DNA of 64,000 nt. Origin: Cupriavidus sp. UYMMa02A (GTDB taxonomy: Bacteria; Pseudomonadota; Gammaproteobacteria; Burkholderiales; Burkholderiaceae). The position numbers and the translations under genes are program-made. Position 1 is the stretch's first letter, and each line of letters opens with the position of its first letter. Shown piece after piece: positions 61,431 through 64,000 of this stretch. The DNA lies in contig LRMT01000021.1 of assembly GCA_001725945.1 (NCBI GenBank), positions 1-64,000 on the forward strand. The letters are read 5' to 3'. Under the pieces are notes generated by a model. It was given only the letters and a program-made list of their open reading frames with translations, was not told the DNA's origin and ran no database searches.

Positions 61431-62471
61431 TCAGGAAGCATCGGGCGCGCCTTGATGCTGCGCAGGCTCGGCTGGCTTTGCCAGTGCAGCAGGGCGGGCC
61501 GACATCTTCTGCCGCCTGACGCGCTCGGCCAGCCGCGAGACGAAGTACGCCACTGTCAGCCGCAGGCCCTGCGACAGTGTTGTCGACGGGCTCCACTGCA
61601 GCAGCGTGCGCGCGAGCGTGATGTCCGGGCAGCGTTGCCGCGGATCGTCCTCGGGGAGCGGGCGCGTCTCGATGGCGGAGGCCGATCCCGTTGCCTGCAG
61701 GATCTCGCTGGCGATCGCGCGCATCGTGCATTCGCACGGGTTGCCGAGATTCACCGGTGTGGCCGCCGCAGAGGAATCCATCAGGCGGATCAGTCCATCG
61801 ACGAGATCGTCGACATAGCAGAACGAACGCGTCTGCGATCCGTCGCCATATAGCGTCAGCGGCGCGCCGTTCAGCGCCTGGGAAATGAAGTTCGAGACCA
61901 CGCGGCCGTCCGACGGGTGCATGCGTGGCCCGTAGGTGTTGAAGATGCGCGCAATGCGCACATCGACACCGTGCTGGCGGTGGTAGTCCATGAACAGCGT
62001 TTCGGCGCAACGCTTGCCTTCGTCGTAGCACGCGCGCCGGCCGACGGGGTTGACGTGGCCCCAGTAGCTTTCGCGCTGCGGGTGGTTGTCGGGGTCGCCG
62101 TAGACCTCGCTGGTCGATGCCTGAAGGATGCGTGCCTTGACCCGCTTGGCCAGTCCGAGCATGTTGATCGCGCCATGCACGCTGGTCTTGGTGGTCTGCA
62201 CCGGATCGCTCTGGTAGTGCACGGGCGATGCCGGGCAAGCAAGGTTGTAGATCTGGTCCACCTCGACATAGAGCGGGAACGTCACATCATGACGCAGCAG
62301 CTCGAAATTGCAGAGCGGCAGCAGGCGCGCGATATTCTCCTTCGAGCCCGTGTAGAAATTATCAACGCAAAGTACATCGTGGCCGAGTTCCACCAGGCGC
62401 TCGCACAGGTGCGAACCAAGGAAGCCTGCGCCACCGGTCACGAGGATGCGCTTGCGATCGTCTTCCCGCAT
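61431..62471 (-). CDS. NAD-dependent epimerase/UDP-glucuronate decarboxylase-like (extended SDR)
   Basis: A 346-residue extended SDR, closest to UDP-glucuronate decarboxylase (UDP-xylose synthase). Seen: NAD motif [31 protein letters not shown], catalytic Thr-Ser and Tyr-x3-Lys ([16 protein letters not shown]), [10 protein letters not shown], and [19 protein letters not shown]. Intact. The 18-base gap to the preceding GT4 stop makes it second gene of the operon. It produces a modified nucleotide sugar, probably UDP-xylose, for the transferases. Confidence 0.87.
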   Translation of the reverse strand: MREDDRKRILVTGGAGFLGSHLCERLVELGHDVLCVDNFYTGSKENIARLLPLCNFELLRHDVTFPLYVEVDQIYNLACPASPVHYQSDPVQTTKTSVHGAINMLGLAKRVKARILQASTSEVYGDPDNHPQRESYWGHVNPVGRRACYDEGKRCAETLFMDYHRQHGVDVRIARIFNTYGPRMHPSDGRVVSNFISQALNGAPLTLYGDGSQTRSFCYVDDLVDGLIRLMDSSAAATPVNLGNPCECTMRAIASEILQATGSASAIETRPLPEDDPRQRCPDITLARTLLQWSPSTTLSQGLRLTVAYFVSRLAERVRRQKMSARPAALAKPAEPAQHQGAPDAS

Positions 62472-62484
62472 GGTGGGCTCCTGC

Positions 62485-63744
62485 TCAGGCTGCGGCGCGG
62501 CGCGCCGGGCGTTGCGTTGGCGTGACACGGGCGTAGACCTGCTCCATCGTGCGGGCCACGCTCATCCATGTGTAGCTGGCGTGCGCACGGCGCAGGCCGG
62601 CCATGCCCATGTGCCGCGCCATGGCGCCGTCGCAAGCCAGCCGCGCAAGGCGGTCGGCCAGCACCTCGGGCGCACGGGCAGGCACCAGGTAGCCGGTTTC
62701 GCCGTCAACCACCGTCGAGCGGATGCCCCCCACGTCCGCGCCAACGACCGGCACGCCGCATGCCATGGCCTCGACCGGCGTGATGCCGAACGGCTCGTAC
62801 CACGGTGTGGTGACGAAGACATCCGAAGCGCAATAGAAGTGGCAGAGCTGCGACCGGCGGCGCCGCCCGACGAACGTGACGCAATCCTGCACCCCGGCCT
62901 CTTCGGCGACGCCCTGCAAGCGGCCGATCTCCGGCGTGGCTTCCACATTCGGCTGCTCGGCATTCCCGCCGACGACATAGAGCCTGGCATCGATGCGGAA
63001 ATCGCGCCGCAGGCAACCGATTGCGCGAATGACGTTGTCGATCCCTTTGCGTGGCACCAGCCGGCCGAGCTGCAGCACGGTGAAGGCGTCGGCGTCCCAG
63101 TCCAGCGCCCGGCGCGCGTCGTGCCGGTCGAGCGGGGCGAACTCTTCCTCGTCGAACCCGCACGGGACGACGTCGATGCGCGCGGGATCGCCGTGGTAGA
63201 GGTTCACCAGGTCGTCCAGGTCCTGGGGGCACTCGGCGACGATGCGGTCGGCATGGCGCACCAGCTCGTCTTCTATCTCGAAGCGGTTGTCCGGAAAGCC
63301 GTCGGCGCTGCCCTGATGGAGCCGGCGCACCTTGCCCAGTGCGTGGAACGTCATGACCAGTGGGATATCGAGCACCTGGCGTGCGCGCATGGCTGCGACG
63401 CCCGACATGAAGAAGTTGGCATGCAGCACGTCGTAGCCGATGGCATCGCGCCGCATGAAATCCACCATGAAGTCGCCGAACTCTGCCATGTAGGGCAGAA
63501 GCTGCTCCTTGGGGAGGTACACAGCCGGGCCGGCCGGCACGTGGATGACGCGCACATTAGGCGCGAATGCCACGACGTCCGGCAGCAGCGCCTTGTCACG
63601 GCGCGTGAATACGTCGACCAGATAGCCGCTCTTGCCGAGTTGCCTGGCAAGGTGCGCCACGTAGACGTTCTGGCCTCCGCTGTCGACGCTTCCGATGCTC
63701 GCCAGCGGCGAGGCATGTTCACTGATCATGGCAATGCGCTGCAT
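62485..63744 (-). CDS. Glycosyltransferase family 4
   Basis: A 419-residue GT-B retaining transferase. Seen: N-terminal [32 protein letters not shown] (sucrose/trehalose-phosphate-synthase-like glycine-rich loop), [27 protein letters not shown], and the donor-binding [24 protein letters not shown] with the E-x7-E pair. Intact. ATG 63744 follows GGGAGCC. It is the first gene of the operon; no clear promoter could be fixed in the 250 bases upstream, although a CTATAAC (minus strand, near 63857-63863) is a candidate -10. Confidence 0.87.
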   Translation of the reverse strand: MQRIAMISEHASPLASIGSVDSGGQNVYVAHLARQLGKSGYLVDVFTRRDKALLPDVVAFAPNVRVIHVPAGPAVYLPKEQLLPYMAEFGDFMVDFMRRDAIGYDVLHANFFMSGVAAMRARQVLDIPLVMTFHALGKVRRLHQGSADGFPDNRFEIEDELVRHADRIVAECPQDLDDLVNLYHGDPARIDVVPCGFDEEEFAPLDRHDARRALDWDADAFTVLQLGRLVPRKGIDNVIRAIGCLRRDFRIDARLYVVGGNAEQPNVEATPEIGRLQGVAEEAGVQDCVTFVGRRRRSQLCHFYCASDVFVTTPWYEPFGITPVEAMACGVPVVGADVGGIRSTVVDGETGYLVPARAPEVLADRLARLACDGAMARHMGMAGLRRAHASYTWMSVARTMEQVYARVTPTQRPARRAAA

Positions 63745-64000
63745 GGCGGGCTCCCGGGTGTGGCATCGGTAGGCCCGCCTCTGCAGCATGCATGCCTGGA
63801 ATGGCGGCGAATGGCGAAATTCTTTCGTGCCTTCCCTGCGGAACCGATGGACAGCCGTTATAGCGATTCCCGGCTTTCCCCCATCGCGCGGCAACCGCAG
63901 AACCGTATCGCTTGCCCGTTTGAATTTCGCGCTCGCGCTTTCTACCACCTGCGTGTAGAAGCGTCTCTGCCCCCGGTCTAACCTGGCGGCCGCTGCGATG

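Overview
The window is high-GC betaproteobacterial DNA of the Cupriavidus/Ralstonia type. Three things support this: the 16S rRNA 5' end and leader at the left edge, a circularly permuted (two-piece) betaproteobacterial tmRNA gene, and a gene repertoire (hmf, ben/cat, Bug-type receptors) typical of soil Burkholderiales. No phage genes, insertion sequences, CRISPR arrays or ordinary tRNA genes were seen.

Layout. 1-750: 5' end of a leftward rRNA operon with its leader and promoter. 760-4395: small conserved genes (DUF488, SpmA/SpmB-like membrane protein, DUF1488, universal stress protein), a candidate small RNA, and a truncated gene. 4390-12150: remains of an AtuC/AtuD/AtuE/AtuF/AtuA-like acyl-CoA carboxylase pathway plus a Bug-type receptor; its first gene is cut and joined to the truncated neighbour. 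12.2-22.2 kb: patatin, YceH/DUF480, a cyclic-nucleotide-domain/thioredoxin-reductase-like protein, a LysR regulator, an aceE relic, an M20 dipeptidase, a peroxiredoxin-glutaredoxin hybrid with a lipoamide-dehydrogenase-like protein, and ssrA.

22.4-40.6 kb is a complete furfural/5-hydroxymethylfurfural (HMF) catabolic locus matching the hmf genes known from Cupriavidus basilensis HMF14. HmfH and an aldehyde dehydrogenase oxidise HMF/furfural to acids. HmfF, with prenylated flavin from HmfG, decarboxylates furan-2,5-dicarboxylate to 2-furoate. HmfD makes 2-furoyl-CoA, HmfABC hydroxylates it, and HmfE finishes at 2-oxoglutarate. Each of the two operons is divergent from its own paralogous LysR gene, and both intergenic regions carry nearly the same 20-bp element.

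40.8-46.2 kb: a small exported protein, an AraC regulator divergent from an SDR and two MFS transporters, and a small conserved protein. 46.5-53.6 kb: a benzoate-to-muconate cluster (benABCD, catA, a CatR/BenM-type regulator, catB) with two perfect ATAC-N7-GTAT operators. 53.6-59.8 kb: ChaA-like antiporter, small proteins, a NUDIX hydrolase, a UdgX-type uracil-DNA-binding protein, and an ABC exporter fused to a degenerate kinase-like domain and a response-regulator receiver domain. 59.8-63.7 kb: a leftward glycoconjugate operon (GT4, NAD-sugar epimerase/decarboxylase, PIG-L deacetylase, GT2).

A caution for all coordinates: more than twenty genes are broken by frameshifts, and every one I followed goes in the direction expected from loss of single bases. 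This looks like systematic base loss in the sequence rather than decay. Such genes are listed over their full inferred extent with the approximate break positions.
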